DNA of 64,000 nucleotides from Buttiauxella brennerae ATCC 51605 (GCF_001654925.1 NZ_LXER01000018.1:1-64000), one strand, 5' to 3'. Counted from the stretch's first letter, positions 15,194 to 24,431 are shown. The notes: generated by a model not told the origin, from the letters alone. Made by a program: numbers and translations.

Positions 15194-16138
15194 CTAGATT
15201 TGGTAATCAAGCACCGTTTCATCTGGTTCAAGTGCCAGTCTTTTAATGTCGGCAACAGAAAGCTCAGGGTTGCACAGTTCGATAAAGCGCCAGACGTAAT
15301 TACGTTGCAATTGCCCGCGCTTCAAACCCAGCCAGACCGTGTTGGCATCAAAAAGGTGGCGCGTATCGATCCTGACCAACTCCCCTTCTTCGCTGCTGGC
15401 CTGGAATGCCACCAGCCCAATGCCTAAACCTAATTCCACATACGTTTTGACGACGTCAGAATCTTGCGCGCTTAAAACAATATCCGGTGTTAGCCCACGG
15501 CGTGAAAAAGCCTCATCAATGCGCGCACGCCCCGTGATCCCCTGACGATAAGTAATAATCGGCCAGCGACTGATATCGTCGAGTGTCAGCGGATTAGCAT
15601 GAATCAGCGGGTGGCCACGTGGAACCAGTAAAGTGTGGGACCAGCGGAACCACGGATAAGCGACAACGAGCGGGTCGGTGCTGAGCCGTTCACTGGCGAT
15701 ACCGATATCCGCCGTGCCGTTATGCAGCAGCGTTTCTATTTCTTGCGGCGTGCCCTGAATTAACTCAAGGCGCACTTCAGGAAACAGTACGCGGAAAGAT
15801 TTGATAACCGAGGGCAAGCTATAACGAGCCTGTGTGTGCGTGGTCGCAATGGTCAACACACCGCTGGCATCATTAGTAAATACGTCAGCAAGACGCCTGA
15901 CATTACTGGCTTCATTAAGAATACGTTCGGCAATCACCAGCAAGGCTTTGCCCGGCTCAGTCATCCCTAATAAACGTTTACCACGACGGATGAAAATCTC
16001 GATGCCGAGTTCTTCTTCCAGTTCACGAATATGACGGCTGACGCCTGATTGCGAGGTGAAAAGCATGTTGGCGACTTCAGTCAGGTTGTAATCCCGCCGA
16101 GCCGCCTCGCGAATAATTTTAAGTTGCTGGAAGTTCAC
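15194..16138 (-). CDS. cbl: Cbl, LysR-type activator of sulfonate/alternative sulfur genes
   Basis: The 314-residue LysR regulator is nearly identical in style to E. coli Cbl: MNFQQLKIIREAARRDYNL, then the helix-turn-helix LTEVANMLFTSQSGVSRHIREL (about 19-40), then a CysB-like effector domain (THTQARYSLP, GTADIGIAS, AQDSDVVKTYVELGLGIGLV). It ends in DYQI as does E. coli Cbl. Cbl activates genes for use of sulfonates and sulfate esters under sulfate limitation. It lies 105 bp downstream of nac on the same strand, the same arrangement as in E. coli, so read-through from nac is plausible. Confidence 0.95.
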   Translation of the reverse strand: MNFQQLKIIREAARRDYNLTEVANMLFTSQSGVSRHIRELEEELGIEIFIRRGKRLLGMTEPGKALLVIAERILNEASNVRRLADVFTNDASGVLTIATTHTQARYSLPSVIKSFRVLFPEVRLELIQGTPQEIETLLHNGTADIGIASERLSTDPLVVAYPWFRWSHTLLVPRGHPLIHANPLTLDDISRWPIITYRQGITGRARIDEAFSRRGLTPDIVLSAQDSDVVKTYVELGLGIGLVAFQASSEEGELVRIDTRHLFDANTVWLGLKRGQLQRNYVWRFIELCNPELSVADIKRLALEPDETVLDYQI

Positions 16139-16243
16139 ATTGCCCCCGGGGCATAACCTGGCTTTACACTATTGTTAAAGTGGCAACCCCGATATAACAA
16201 ATAATAAAAACCAGCAACTTATTCCATTTAGCAATAAGCCAGA

Positions 16244-17161
16244 TCAACCCACCAGCAACAACTCGCGATTCTCCTGTACAGGACGCACCACTAATGACAG
16301 CAGAATGTCTTTTACAGCCTGCGCTTGTGGCGTCAACGCGGTGCGCGCAGACAAGTTAACGGAGAGCGGCAAATTAAGTGATGGACTGGTAATTCGCGCC
16401 ATCCATCCATTTGCGGAACTGACAAGCGAACGTGCCGCAGATTCCGGCAACACCGTTACGCCCATTCCGCTGGCAATTGCCGCAGTCAGCGTCGAGATAG
16501 AATCAATCTCACCGGTAATTTTTGCCGTCAGGCGGCGAAGTGAGAAAGCTTCATCCACGCGTTTACGCACGGCGCTATAGTCACGCGGCAGGAATAGGTT
16601 CATTTCGGCAACCGCAGCGAGATCGACTGTCTGACCTGGACAGTCGCGGGTGCCGACCAGAAACAACTCCTCTTTAAGTAACGGTTGGCTAATGATGCCC
16701 GCCGTCGGAGAACGGTCATACAAGACCGCCATGTCAAGCTGGCCGCTTAACAGCTTGTCATTCAGGACAGAACTACTGTTCTCATGCAGATAGACCAGCA
16801 CGTCGGGTAATTCCGCACGTACTGCCTGTAATAAAGGCATGGTAATCGAAGATGCCGCAGTGCCAGGCGCAAGTCCTATAGAAACCTGTCCGCCTAATGT
16901 TTGGCCCACGTTGCAAACGGCTAACTGTGCCTGTTCGCACTGGCGCAGAATAGTCCGCGCATGGGTATAAAGAATCTTTCCTGCTTCAGTTGGCGTTACG
17001 CCGCGTTTGGTACGAATTAACAGCTGCTGATCCATTTCACCTTCAAGGGTAGCAACTTGTTGGCTCAGTGCTGGCTGCGCAATATGCAGCACTTCTGCGG
17101 CCTGAGTCAGGCTACCAATATCGACGATTTTTACGAAGTACTTCAGTCGTCTTAAATTCAT
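16244..17161 (-). CDS. nac: Nac, nitrogen assimilation control LysR regulator
   Basis: The 305-residue LysR protein has the Nac N-terminus MNLRRLKYFVKIVDIGSLTQ, the helix-turn-helix LTQAAEVLHIAQPALSQQVATLE (about 18-40), and IKTRG-type wing IRTKRGVTPTEAG. Nac adjusts sigma-70 nitrogen and carbon genes when nitrogen is limiting. A longer frame reaches 17284, but ATG 17161 is preceded by AGGAGGCAAA and matches the E. coli start, so the longer form is rejected. Upstream are a sigma-54 promoter and an NtrC-type site, matching the known NtrC control of nac. Confidence 0.95.
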   Translation of the reverse strand: MNLRRLKYFVKIVDIGSLTQAAEVLHIAQPALSQQVATLEGEMDQQLLIRTKRGVTPTEAGKILYTHARTILRQCEQAQLAVCNVGQTLGGQVSIGLAPGTAASSITMPLLQAVRAELPDVLVYLHENSSSVLNDKLLSGQLDMAVLYDRSPTAGIISQPLLKEELFLVGTRDCPGQTVDLAAVAEMNLFLPRDYSAVRKRVDEAFSLRRLTAKITGEIDSISTLTAAIASGMGVTVLPESAARSLVSSANGWMARITSPSLNLPLSVNLSARTALTPQAQAVKDILLSLVVRPVQENRELLLVG

Positions 17162-17218
17162 TTTGCCTCCTACACGGAATGCCAACGCCAGTCTCGGCAG
17201 TGATGTCTCCCTAGGAAT

Positions 17219-17234
17219 TGCAATATGCTTGCCA
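17219..17234 (-). promoter_or_regulatory. sigma-54 promoter of nac
   Basis: The minus strand reads TGGCAAGCATATTGCA, with the invariant GG and GC 12 bp apart as in the -24/-12 consensus. Transcription should begin near 17208, about 47 bases before the nac start codon. Confidence 0.9.
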
Positions 17235-17352
17235 CTTTTGAGAAACATCCGACCAGATGCGCTAACAGGCTGGATAATAAGCAAAAGTGATTTAAATGAT
17301 GGGAATGGAGATTAAAACAGCGGTTCTCTTATGCCCCATTAGAGGTATAAGC

Positions 17353-17367
17353 GCACCATAAAGGTGC
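17353..17367. promoter_or_regulatory. NtrC enhancer-like site upstream of nac
   Basis: The dyad GCAC-N7-GTGC is the NtrC binding pattern. Its centre (17360) is about 152 bp upstream of the predicted nac start site, close to the position described for the Klebsiella nac enhancer. A terminator of scsD is the alternative reading, but no T-run follows on the minus strand. Confidence 0.75.
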
Positions 17368-17381
17368 GCCTGTTCATGTCA

Positions 17382-17885
17382 TTACAATGAGGCCCACCAA
17401 AGACGTAGTTTCATTCCCCAAAGCGTTGTCCAGCCGGTCGTAGAGGAGACAACCTCTCCTTTATAGAGCACGACTATTGTGGGCGTAACGCCAATCTGCC
17501 AGTTACGGGACAACTCGCCAGAAGCATCATTAATGACCGGAAGCTGCACTTTCTTTTGCTCAAGCCAACGGTTCACCTCCGGTGGGGCTCCGGAGCGCAG
17601 CGCGATCGTCATGACGTTTTCCCCCTCGGCCACCAGCTGTGCAACCGAGGGTGTGGTGTAACGGCACACGCCACACCAGCTCGCCCAAAAGTAGAGAAGT
17701 AATGGGCGTTCTTCACTCAAGGCTTGCAACGTGACTTGCTGACCATCCAGCGTGTGAAACGGAGTGCTGTCGAATGATGTCGGCATTTTCGGCGCGCGCC
17801 ACAGGTCCATCAAAACGACAATAGTGATGAAAATCACCGCCATGACCAGTGCTTCACGCCCCCAACGTTTGAGCTTACCTTTCAT
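17382..17885 (-). CDS. scsD: ScsD, membrane-anchored thioredoxin-like protein
   Basis: The 167-residue protein has one N-terminal membrane anchor (about 12-30) and a periplasmic TlpA/thioredoxin-like domain. The active site is WASWCGVCRYT (Cys about 71 and 74), with a cis-proline region in GVTPTIVV. In Salmonella the scs genes suppress copper sensitivity and protect envelope proteins from redox stress. ScsD is thought to pass electrons within the same system. It overlaps scsC by 11 bases at the end of scsBCD. Confidence 0.9.
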   Translation of the reverse strand: MKGKLKRWGREALVMAVIFITIVVLMDLWRAPKMPTSFDSTPFHTLDGQQVTLQALSEERPLLLYFWASWCGVCRYTTPSVAQLVAEGENVMTIALRSGAPPEVNRWLEQKKVQLPVINDASGELSRNWQIGVTPTIVVLYKGEVVSSTTGWTTLWGMKLRLWWASL

Positions 17886-18486
17886 TGGCCTGCTCCCGCT
17901 TTTGTTTCACCAGCGCATCGAGTTCTTCCCACGTGACAGCCCCTGCGAGCATCGTATCGCCCACCAGTGTCGCAGGCGTGCCTTCGACACCAACAACACG
18001 CGCCAGTTGTAGGTTGAGATTCAAGGTTTCCATGCTCATTTCATCGGGTTGTACCGGCGCGGCACCACTGTTTGCCTGTGCTGCGTCAATGGTCGCCGCC
18101 GTGTGATTGCCCTTTTTCGACATCAAACGCTGGTGCAACGCGAGAAACTGCTGTGGATGTTCGCGCCAGGTGGTGAGCGCGACTCGCGCTGCAAGCGATG
18201 AGGACTCCCCGCGAAACGGCAGCAGCTTAATCACAACCGCCACGTCCGGGTATTTCTGCACTATTTTCTCAAGCATCGGGTCGAACTTTTTACAAAACGG
18301 GCAGTTGTAATCAGTAAACGAGATAAGCGTGAGTTTTGGCGATGCCGCACCTATCCGTGGGCTGGCGGGGTCGTGATAAAGCGCCTGGTAGATCATTTCC
18401 TGCAATTGTTCTTCGTTGGATTGAGTGGCGGCATTGGCTCCAAAGCCCGTCGCCAACAAAAACAGAAGTGTGATGATCATTTTCAT
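17875..18486 (-). CDS. scsC: ScsC, periplasmic DsbA/DsbG-like disulfide protein
   Basis: The 203-residue protein has a signal peptide (LLFLLATGFGANA, cleavage about residue 19) and a thioredoxin fold with active site YNCPFCKKFD (Cys about 66 and 69). A cis-Pro loop lies in VEGTPATLVG. In other bacteria ScsC is a copper-binding isomerase or oxidoreductase kept reduced by ScsB. Its ATG overlaps the scsB stop (TAATG), and GGAGA precedes it. The assignment is firm from motif and operon order. Confidence 0.93.
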   Translation of the reverse strand: MKMIITLLFLLATGFGANAATQSNEEQLQEMIYQALYHDPASPRIGAASPKLTLISFTDYNCPFCKKFDPMLEKIVQKYPDVAVVIKLLPFRGESSSLAARVALTTWREHPQQFLALHQRLMSKKGNHTAATIDAAQANSGAAPVQPDEMSMETLNLNLQLARVVGVEGTPATLVGDTMLAGAVTWEELDALVKQKREQANER

Positions 18487-20369
18487 TATTTGTCTCCTTT
18501 CGCATCGCGAAGTGCATTCAGTACCGAGTCCTGAGTTAACAGCGTGGGTAAGGCTCTCCCAGTGGGAATGTTTGGCCCGTAAACCTGATTAAAAGGCACA
18601 CCGACCTGCCCGCGCAGCCGGAGGAACTCGGTGATCTCTTTGGAAGGAAGTGTCCAGTCGCCACGCAGTGCCACCACATCAGGCTCCTGTAAAACCGCCT
18701 GAATATCGTCGCGTGAAAGAATATTTAATTTGTTAATTTTGCAGGTGATACACCAGTCAGCCGTAACATCAACAAAGACACGCTTGTTTTGCGCCAGTGC
18801 ATGTTGAATCGCCTGCTCACTCAGCGGTTTCCAGGCGATGGTTTCTTTAGCGGTGTGAGTGCTTCCTGAACTGAAATGCACCGGGAGCAGAGTCACGAGC
18901 CAAAGCGCGGAACCGAGCATCATCACCGCTAAGATACGGCGCAGCCATTGCATCCAGCGGCCAGGTTTTGGCAGGTGTAGTGCAAGCGTCGGGCGCATGG
19001 CAATCAGCAGCCACGGCAGGCTCATACCAATGCCAAGCGCCAGGAAGATGCCCCACAAAGTTGGCAGCGAAGCACCAAGCGCCACAGCGACAGCAGTGCC
19101 GAGGAATGGCGCACTGCAAGGCGTTGCCAGAAGGGTTGCCAGTGCGCCCTGCCAGAAATGCCCGCTCATGCCGCTTCCACCCTGCGTGGCAAGTTTAGTG
19201 GTCACATTAGATGAAAGGCGGAACTCAAAAAGCCCAAACAGATTGGCGCTGAACACCAACATCACCAGCACCATAAAGCCGATAAACCAGACATTCTGGA
19301 ACTGAATGCCCCAGCCAACCGCCTGGTCGGTCAAACGCAACACTGTCATTAATAGTGCCAGTGCCATAAATGAAACGATAATTCCGGCAACCGAGGCGAG
19401 AAATTGCTGGCGAATGGCGCGTTGCTCTTTCTGCTCTACCAGCAAAACGGAACCGAGCTTCATACCCAGAACAGGCAAAACGCACGGCATTAAGTTGAGA
19501 ATAAAACCGCCCGCCAACGCCAGTAGCAACACGCGCCAAAGCGTGAAGTTATTACCTGCATCCGGCACCGTTAACGCATCGGTTATCGCCACGACACTCT
19601 GCTGCGCAACATCGTTATCAGCGATAACCAACGACAGATTTCGCCCGCGCAAATCAGGCCCGGCACCGTCCCAGCCATCGCTTACTGGAATGGTGGCCCA
19701 GAGCGTTTCACCATCGATATGATATTTTGGTTTACCAAAACTGGCATCATCCGGCATATCCATAAACAGTTCAGGGTTCTGCCAGCCTGCTGAACGCGTC
19801 GCTTGCACCACGACTTGTGCGTTGTGATACCCGGCGGTCAGATTATCCGTCAAGCCGTCAGGTCGTGGCACCGAGCCCATGGCCTGAGCGTAATCGTGAG
19901 CAAAAGCAGCATCACTATTGTCTGGTGTTAACGCGAATGGGAAATCTGTCAGCAAGCAGACATCTTTGCAGGTCGACAGCGTCAACACCCCGGCGATTTT
20001 TGCCGCAGCTTCACCGGCAAGCGTTATCGGGATTGTGACCTGGTTGTGATAGCCCTGCGTGGTGATCCCCGCCACGTCAAAACGTTGCGGTGTTGGCCAG
20101 AACCACTGGGCTGACTTCACCGGTTCCTGCCAGACAATAACCGGTGCAACGCCACCATCGCCCGGCGAACGCCAGTAAGTTTTCCAGCCTTTCTCCAGTT
20201 TCACATCCAGCAAAACACGGGTTTCCCCAGGCAAAGAGGTATCGGCACGCAGCCTGACGCTTGAATGGTTATTTTCGCTGGAATGAAGCCAGCCCGTATC
20301 CGCAGCCCAGGAAAATGGCAGCCATAGCAGTAGCAGGCAGAGCAACGCTCGCCTAAAAAGACTCAACAT
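18486..20369 (-). CDS. scsB: ScsB, DsbD-like transmembrane thiol reductase
   Basis: The 627-residue protein carries electrons across the inner membrane. After a signal peptide, a periplasmic N-terminal domain (about 24-265) contains the CKDVC cysteine pair (about 133-137). Eight hydrophobic segments follow, with cysteines in FILNLMPCVLPVL and LLATPCSAPFLG, the conserved DsbD-type relay residues. A C-terminal thioredoxin domain has DVTADWCITCKINK. The order of three redox modules equals ScsB/DsbD. Its partner is ScsC. The gene begins about 50 bp after scsA; GGAGAAAAAAT precedes the ATG. Confidence 0.94.
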   Translation of the reverse strand: MLSLFRRALLCLLLLWLPFSWAADTGWLHSSENNHSSVRLRADTSLPGETRVLLDVKLEKGWKTYWRSPGDGGVAPVIVWQEPVKSAQWFWPTPQRFDVAGITTQGYHNQVTIPITLAGEAAAKIAGVLTLSTCKDVCLLTDFPFALTPDNSDAAFAHDYAQAMGSVPRPDGLTDNLTAGYHNAQVVVQATRSAGWQNPELFMDMPDDASFGKPKYHIDGETLWATIPVSDGWDGAGPDLRGRNLSLVIADNDVAQQSVVAITDALTVPDAGNNFTLWRVLLLALAGGFILNLMPCVLPVLGMKLGSVLLVEQKEQRAIRQQFLASVAGIIVSFMALALLMTVLRLTDQAVGWGIQFQNVWFIGFMVLVMLVFSANLFGLFEFRLSSNVTTKLATQGGSGMSGHFWQGALATLLATPCSAPFLGTAVAVALGASLPTLWGIFLALGIGMSLPWLLIAMRPTLALHLPKPGRWMQWLRRILAVMMLGSALWLVTLLPVHFSSGSTHTAKETIAWKPLSEQAIQHALAQNKRVFVDVTADWCITCKINKLNILSRDDIQAVLQEPDVVALRGDWTLPSKEITEFLRLRGQVGVPFNQVYGPNIPTGRALPTLLTQDSVLNALRDAKGDK

Positions 20370-20418
20370 ATTTTTTCTCCGTAAATGAATTATCGAACTG
20401 TGTTAAACAGCCGGTTTT

Positions 20419-20784
20419 TCATTCACGGAAAACGCAGAATCGCAGATGAACTCTGAGGGTGGGCGAGCTAAATGCTCTTGCGGGGGAAACAGGAGATCGT
20501 TCAGCCTGTAAGGGGGCAATGAGCGCCAGAAGCAGGCTAAAAACAAAAAAAGCAGCTTCAAACAGTACCGGGGGGGCGGCAAGGAGTGACTTTGCACTCA
20601 ATTCGCAAGGCGTAACCGGGGCATTATTTTCAGCTTCAGAAGGGCTGGTTTGCGAGAGCATGACACTTTCGGCAGCTTTCATTTGCAAAGCGTGCAATCC
20701 TGCCATGCGCTGCGCGGTGCAGACTAACACCACCAGACAGGCCAGAAATAAAAACCACTTTGCTAAATGCTTCCGTTTAAACAT
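20419..20784 (-). CDS. scsA: ScsA-like small membrane protein
   Basis: About 121 residues from ATG 20784, which is preceded by GAGGG. An earlier ATG at 20811 has no ribosome site. There is one N-terminal membrane segment (about 9-24) and a second hydrophobic stretch near 75-94. The tail is short and basic. Size and place, first gene before scsBCD, agree with Salmonella scsA, whose product contributes to copper and peroxide tolerance but has no defined activity. Identity rests mainly on synteny. Confidence 0.75.
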   Translation of the reverse strand: MFKRKHLAKWFLFLACLVVLVCTAQRMAGLHALQMKAAESVMLSQTSPSEAENNAPVTPCELSAKSLLAAPPVLFEAAFFVFSLLLALIAPLQAERSPVSPARAFSSPTLRVHLRFCVFRE

Positions 20785-20928
20785 GAAACCCTCACACTCT
20801 TTGAACCGCATATCTTAACCAGTCGTTCTCATTTGGCAACCAATGCGCTGTAAAGATATGTCTGCACGCCCATACAGCGCAGTTTGATTGTTTTATCAGC
20901 AAACGAACTCGCGGGGTGATAACAGGCT

Positions 20929-20957
20929 TTGACAAGCCCGATGCGCATCGCTAATAT
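20929..20957 (+). promoter_or_regulatory. promoter of the first tRNA-Asn gene
   Basis: TTGACA, 17 bp spacer, TAATAT, then a GC-rich discriminator GCGCCCC: a near-consensus, stringent-type stable RNA promoter ending 17 bp before the tRNA. Confidence 0.9.
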
Positions 20958-20974
20958 GCGCCCCGTTAACCGAT

Positions 20975-21050
20975 TCCTCTGTAGTTCAGTCGGTAGAACG
21001 GCGGACTGTTAATCCGTATGTCACTGGTTCGAGTCCAGTCAGAGGAGCCA
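20975..21050 (+). tRNA. tRNA-Asn (anticodon GUU), first copy
   Basis: The 76-base gene, CCA encoded, has acceptor TCCTCTG/CAGAGGA and anticodon GTT in ACTGTTAAT. It is identical to the copy at 24564-24639. E. coli has several asn tRNA genes in the equivalent cbl-nac-amn region. Confidence 0.97.
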
Positions 21051-21058
21051 AATTAAAG

Positions 21059-21085
21059 AAGCCTGCTTATTTAAGCAGGCTTTTT
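21059..21085 (+). terminator. terminator after first tRNA-Asn
   Basis: AAGCCTGCTTA and TAAGCAGGCTT form an 11 bp stem followed by TTTTT. Confidence 0.9.
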
Positions 21086-21179
21086 GCTTTTCTGTCCTCA
21101 CCAACCCCTTCCGTTCCCTCCCGTCGATGACATACTATCGAAGCAGCCCTGCTTAAAATCAGCAGGATAAGGAGAGAAC

Positions 21180-22640
21180 ATGACGCATCAGACAGCCGAC
21201 ACTGCCCTTACCCCGAACCAGGCCCTCGATAAATTAGAGGAGCTGTACGATGCCTCGGTCAACGCACTGCGCGACGCCATTGGCCAATATGTTGAAAACG
21301 GATCACTTCCTGAAATAGAAAAACGTGCCGCCGGTTTATTTGTCTACCCGGAGTTACGCGTCAGTTGGGATGGCACGGTACACAACCCAAATAAAACACG
21401 TGCTTATGCCCGCTTCACCCATTCTGGCAGCTACACCACCACCGTCACCCGCCCTGCTCTATTCCGCCATTATCTCGCCGAACAACTCACACTGCTGTAT
21501 GACGACTACGGCGCGCAAATCGAAGTGGGCTTATCGCAACATGAAATCCCGTATCCGTATGTGATTGATGGTTCCAGTTTGTCACTGGACCGCTCGATGA
21601 GTGCCGGTTTGCCTCGCCATTTTCCGACCACCGAACTGGCGCAAATTGGCGATGAGACAGCCGATGGCTTGTTCCACCCGACCGAGTTCTACCCGCTTTC
21701 GCATTTTGACGCTCGCCGCGTCGATTTCTCACTTGCGCGTTTACGCCACTACACCGGCACCCCGGTTGAACATTTCCAGTCATTCGTGTTGTTCACCAAC
21801 TACACCCGTTACGTGGACGAGTTTGTGCGCTGGGGCTGCCAGCAGATCCTTGATCCGGAAAGCCCTTATGTCGCACTGTCGTGTGCCGGTGGTGTGTGGT
21901 TAACAGCAGACAGCCAGGCTCCTGAAGAAGCGATTTCCGATCTCGCGTGGAAAAAACACCAAATGCCCGCATGGCATTTGATTGATGCTAACGGCACTGG
22001 TATCACGCTGATTAATATCGGCGTTGGCCCGTCAAATGCGAAAACCATTTGCGACCACCTGGCAGTATTACGCCCGGCAGCCTGGTTGATGATTGGTCAC
22101 TGCGGCGGCCTGCGTGAAAGCCAGTCGATTGGCGATTATGTTCTGGCCCACGCATATTTGCGTGATGACCACGTGCTTGATGCGGTACTGCCACCGGATA
22201 TTCCGATTCCAAGCATCGCTGAAGTACAGCGCGCCCTGTACGACGCCACCAAACTGGTGAGCGGCATGCCGGGTGAAGAAGTTAAGCAGCGTTTGCGTAC
22301 CGGAACCGTCGTCACCACCGACGACCGCAACTGGGAATTGCGTTACTCCGCATCAGCCTTGCGTTTTAACCTCAGTCGCGCCGTCGCTATTGATATGGAA
22401 AGTGCCACCATTGCCGCACAGGGTTATCGCTTCCGCGTACCCTATGGCACGTTGCTGTGTGTTTCCGATAAACCGCTGCACGGCGAAATTAAACTCCCCG
22501 GCCAGGCAAACCGCTTTTATGAAGGTGCGATTTCGGAACACCTGCAAATCGGTATCTGCGCCATTGACCTGCTGCGAGCCGAAGGGGAACGCCTGCACTC
22601 GCGCAAATTACGCACATTTAATGAACCACCATTCCGTTAA
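21180..22640 (+). CDS. amn: AMP nucleosidase
   Basis: The 486-residue enzyme hydrolyses AMP to adenine and ribose 5-phosphate in the cytoplasm. The N-terminal AMP-nucleosidase domain includes ALDKLEELYDASV and FVYPELRVSWDG. The C-terminal half is a nucleoside-phosphorylase fold with GVGPSNAKTICDHLAVLRP, MIGHCGGLRESQSIGDYVLA and AIDMESATIAAQGYRFRVPYGTLLCVSDKPLHGE. Length matches E. coli Amn (484). Ribosome site GGAGAG. The next gene starts 12 bases later, so the two are probably one transcript. As in E. coli it lies among asn tRNA genes. Confidence 0.96.
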   Translation: MTHQTADTALTPNQALDKLEELYDASVNALRDAIGQYVENGSLPEIEKRAAGLFVYPELRVSWDGTVHNPNKTRAYARFTHSGSYTTTVTRPALFRHYLAEQLTLLYDDYGAQIEVGLSQHEIPYPYVIDGSSLSLDRSMSAGLPRHFPTTELAQIGDETADGLFHPTEFYPLSHFDARRVDFSLARLRHYTGTPVEHFQSFVLFTNYTRYVDEFVRWGCQQILDPESPYVALSCAGGVWLTADSQAPEEAISDLAWKKHQMPAWHLIDANGTGITLINIGVGPSNAKTICDHLAVLRPAAWLMIGHCGGLRESQSIGDYVLAHAYLRDDHVLDAVLPPDIPIPSIAEVQRALYDATKLVSGMPGEEVKQRLRTGTVVTTDDRNWELRYSASALRFNLSRAVAIDMESATIAAQGYRFRVPYGTLLCVSDKPLHGEIKLPGQANRFYEGAISEHLQIGICAIDLLRAEGERLHSRKLRTFNEPPFR

Positions 22641-22652
22641 GAGAAAATAATA

Positions 22653-24431
22653 ATGCAACATACATCACCCCTGGCTGCCTTGCGCAGCCTGCTTAAAGAG
22701 CGCGAACTCGATGGCATGCTGGTTCCGCGCACCGACGCATATCAGAGTGAATATTGCGCGCCTTATGACGACAAACTGGAATTTATCAGTGGTTTTGACG
22801 GTTCTGCCGGGCTGGCTCTTATTCTGGCAGACCGCGCATTGCTTTTCGTCGATGGTCGCTACCAGGTTCAGGCTCGCCAACAAGTGAATCTTGCCGAGTT
22901 TGAAATCCACCATTTGCACGATGAGCCGATTCACCTCTGGCTTCACGAAAACTTATCAGCTGGCAAACGCATCGCGTTTGATCCGCTGCTGATGGTTAAC
23001 AGCCAGTATGAAAGCCTGCGGACCAGTGGCTGCGACCTGGTGGCTGTGAATGATGACCCGATCAACGAAATCTGGGCAGCTCGCCCGGCGATACCTCGTG
23101 GCCTGATACGCCAGATGCCTGATGAGATTAGCGGTGAATCAACCGCATCCAAATGCGCCCGCGTCGCGCAGGCACTGGCGCACGAAGGTGTTGATTATCT
23201 AGCTCTCACGTTGCCAGACAATATTGCCTGGCTGCTTAACATTCGCGGTTCAGATATCCCGACAAGCCCTGTGCCACTTTCATTTGCGCTGGTCAAAAAT
23301 GATGGTGCCGTTGAGTGGTTTGTTGATGATGCCAAATTGCAACAGCTCGACAGTTCAGTGCTGGATGCGATCATCGTCCATCACCCGGATGCATTCCTGG
23401 AACGTTGTCAGCAGCTTGCGGCCGGGAAGCGCTTCTTGCTTGATGGCGACAACACGCCTGTCGCTGTGCGCTTTGTTGTGGAGCAAGGTGGTGGTGAAAT
23501 CAAATGGCAGCCAGACCCAATCACATTGATGAAAGCTAATAAGAACGGTATCGAACTGGAAGGTTTCCGTTCAAGCCATATTCAGGATGGCACCGCCTGG
23601 GTGAATTTCCTTGCCTGGCTTAGCCACGAAGTGCCACTGCGTGAAGCGGCTGGTAACCCGGTCACCGAACTGGAAGCGCAGGAAAAGCAGCTCGCTTTCC
23701 GTCAGGAATGTGACAATTTCATCGAGCAGAGTTTCGGTACGATTTCCGCAGCAGCGGGCAATGCCGCCATGTGCCATTACCACAGCGCACCGGAAACCAA
23801 CTTTGCGATCGTCGGAAATGAATTTTATCTCAATGACTCCGGCGGCCAGTATTACAACGGCACCACCGATGCCACGCGCACGCTGAATTTCGGGCAACTC
23901 GACTCCCAGCGCCGCCTGCATTACACCGCAGTGCTGAAGGGCTTCCTGTCGCTCATTTCGCTGCAATTCCCGCAAGGTGCACAGGGCCACCAACTGGATG
24001 CATTTGCGCGTCGTCCACTGTGGGAACTGGGTCTGGATTATGACCATGGCACGGGTCATGGTGTCGGCCACAACTTGCTGATTCACGAAAACCCGCACCG
24101 CATGGCGAAGAAAGTGAACCCATGGCCAATGGTGCCGGGCAATGTACTGACAATCGAACCGGGTTATTACCTGGCAGGCAGCCATGGCATTCGTATTGAA
24201 AACCAGGTGGAAGTTGTCCCCTCTGTTCCTGGTTTCTGTAAATTTGCCTCGCTGACGCTAATCCCAATTGATTTAAGCGCAGTGGAATTACCATTGTTAA
24301 GTGAGCAAGAGATTGCCTGGCTTGATGATTACCACCAGTTAGTACGGGAAACACTGTCGCCACATGTTTCCAGTATTGCGCGCCCATGGTTGATTGAAGC
24401 CACCGCGCCAGTCAGAACGCAGCGCATGTAA
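22653..24431 (+). CDS. M24B Xaa-Pro aminopeptidase family protein
   Basis: The 592-residue cytosolic metallopeptidase has two creatinase-like N-terminal domains (about 1-300), a pita-bread M24 domain (about 310-530) and an M24 C-terminal extension. All five metal ligands are visible: Asp in LNDSGGQYYNG, Asp in TTDATRTL, His in GHGVGHNL, Glu in TIEPGYYL and Glu in RIENQVEV. It should remove N-terminal residues before proline. It is longer than E. coli PepP (441) and of the eukaryote-like APP1 layout, so it is a separate paralogue. It is coupled to amn. Confidence 0.9.
   Translation: MQHTSPLAALRSLLKERELDGMLVPRTDAYQSEYCAPYDDKLEFISGFDGSAGLALILADRALLFVDGRYQVQARQQVNLAEFEIHHLHDEPIHLWLHENLSAGKRIAFDPLLMVNSQYESLRTSGCDLVAVNDDPINEIWAARPAIPRGLIRQMPDEISGESTASKCARVAQALAHEGVDYLALTLPDNIAWLLNIRGSDIPTSPVPLSFALVKNDGAVEWFVDDAKLQQLDSSVLDAIIVHHPDAFLERCQQLAAGKRFLLDGDNTPVAVRFVVEQGGGEIKWQPDPITLMKANKNGIELEGFRSSHIQDGTAWVNFLAWLSHEVPLREAAGNPVTELEAQEKQLAFRQECDNFIEQSFGTISAAAGNAAMCHYHSAPETNFAIVGNEFYLNDSGGQYYNGTTDATRTLNFGQLDSQRRLHYTAVLKGFLSLISLQFPQGAQGHQLDAFARRPLWELGLDYDHGTGHGVGHNLLIHENPHRMAKKVNPWPMVPGNVLTIEPGYYLAGSHGIRIENQVEVVPSVPGFCKFASLTLIPIDLSAVELPLLSEQEIAWLDDYHQLVRETLSPHVSSIARPWLIEATAPVRTQRM

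Noticed and set aside
16244..17284. 346-residue form of Nac
   Set aside because: The extra 41 residues cover the sigma-54 promoter; AGGAGG in front of 17161 and family length support the 305-residue form.
17353..17367. Hairpin read as a terminator of scsD
   Set aside because: No T-run follows on the minus strand; spacing and sequence fit an NtrC site better.
23571..24387. Long antisense frames in the M24 peptidase gene
   Set aside because: The sense frame has all five metal ligands and family-wide motifs; the antisense peptides have none.
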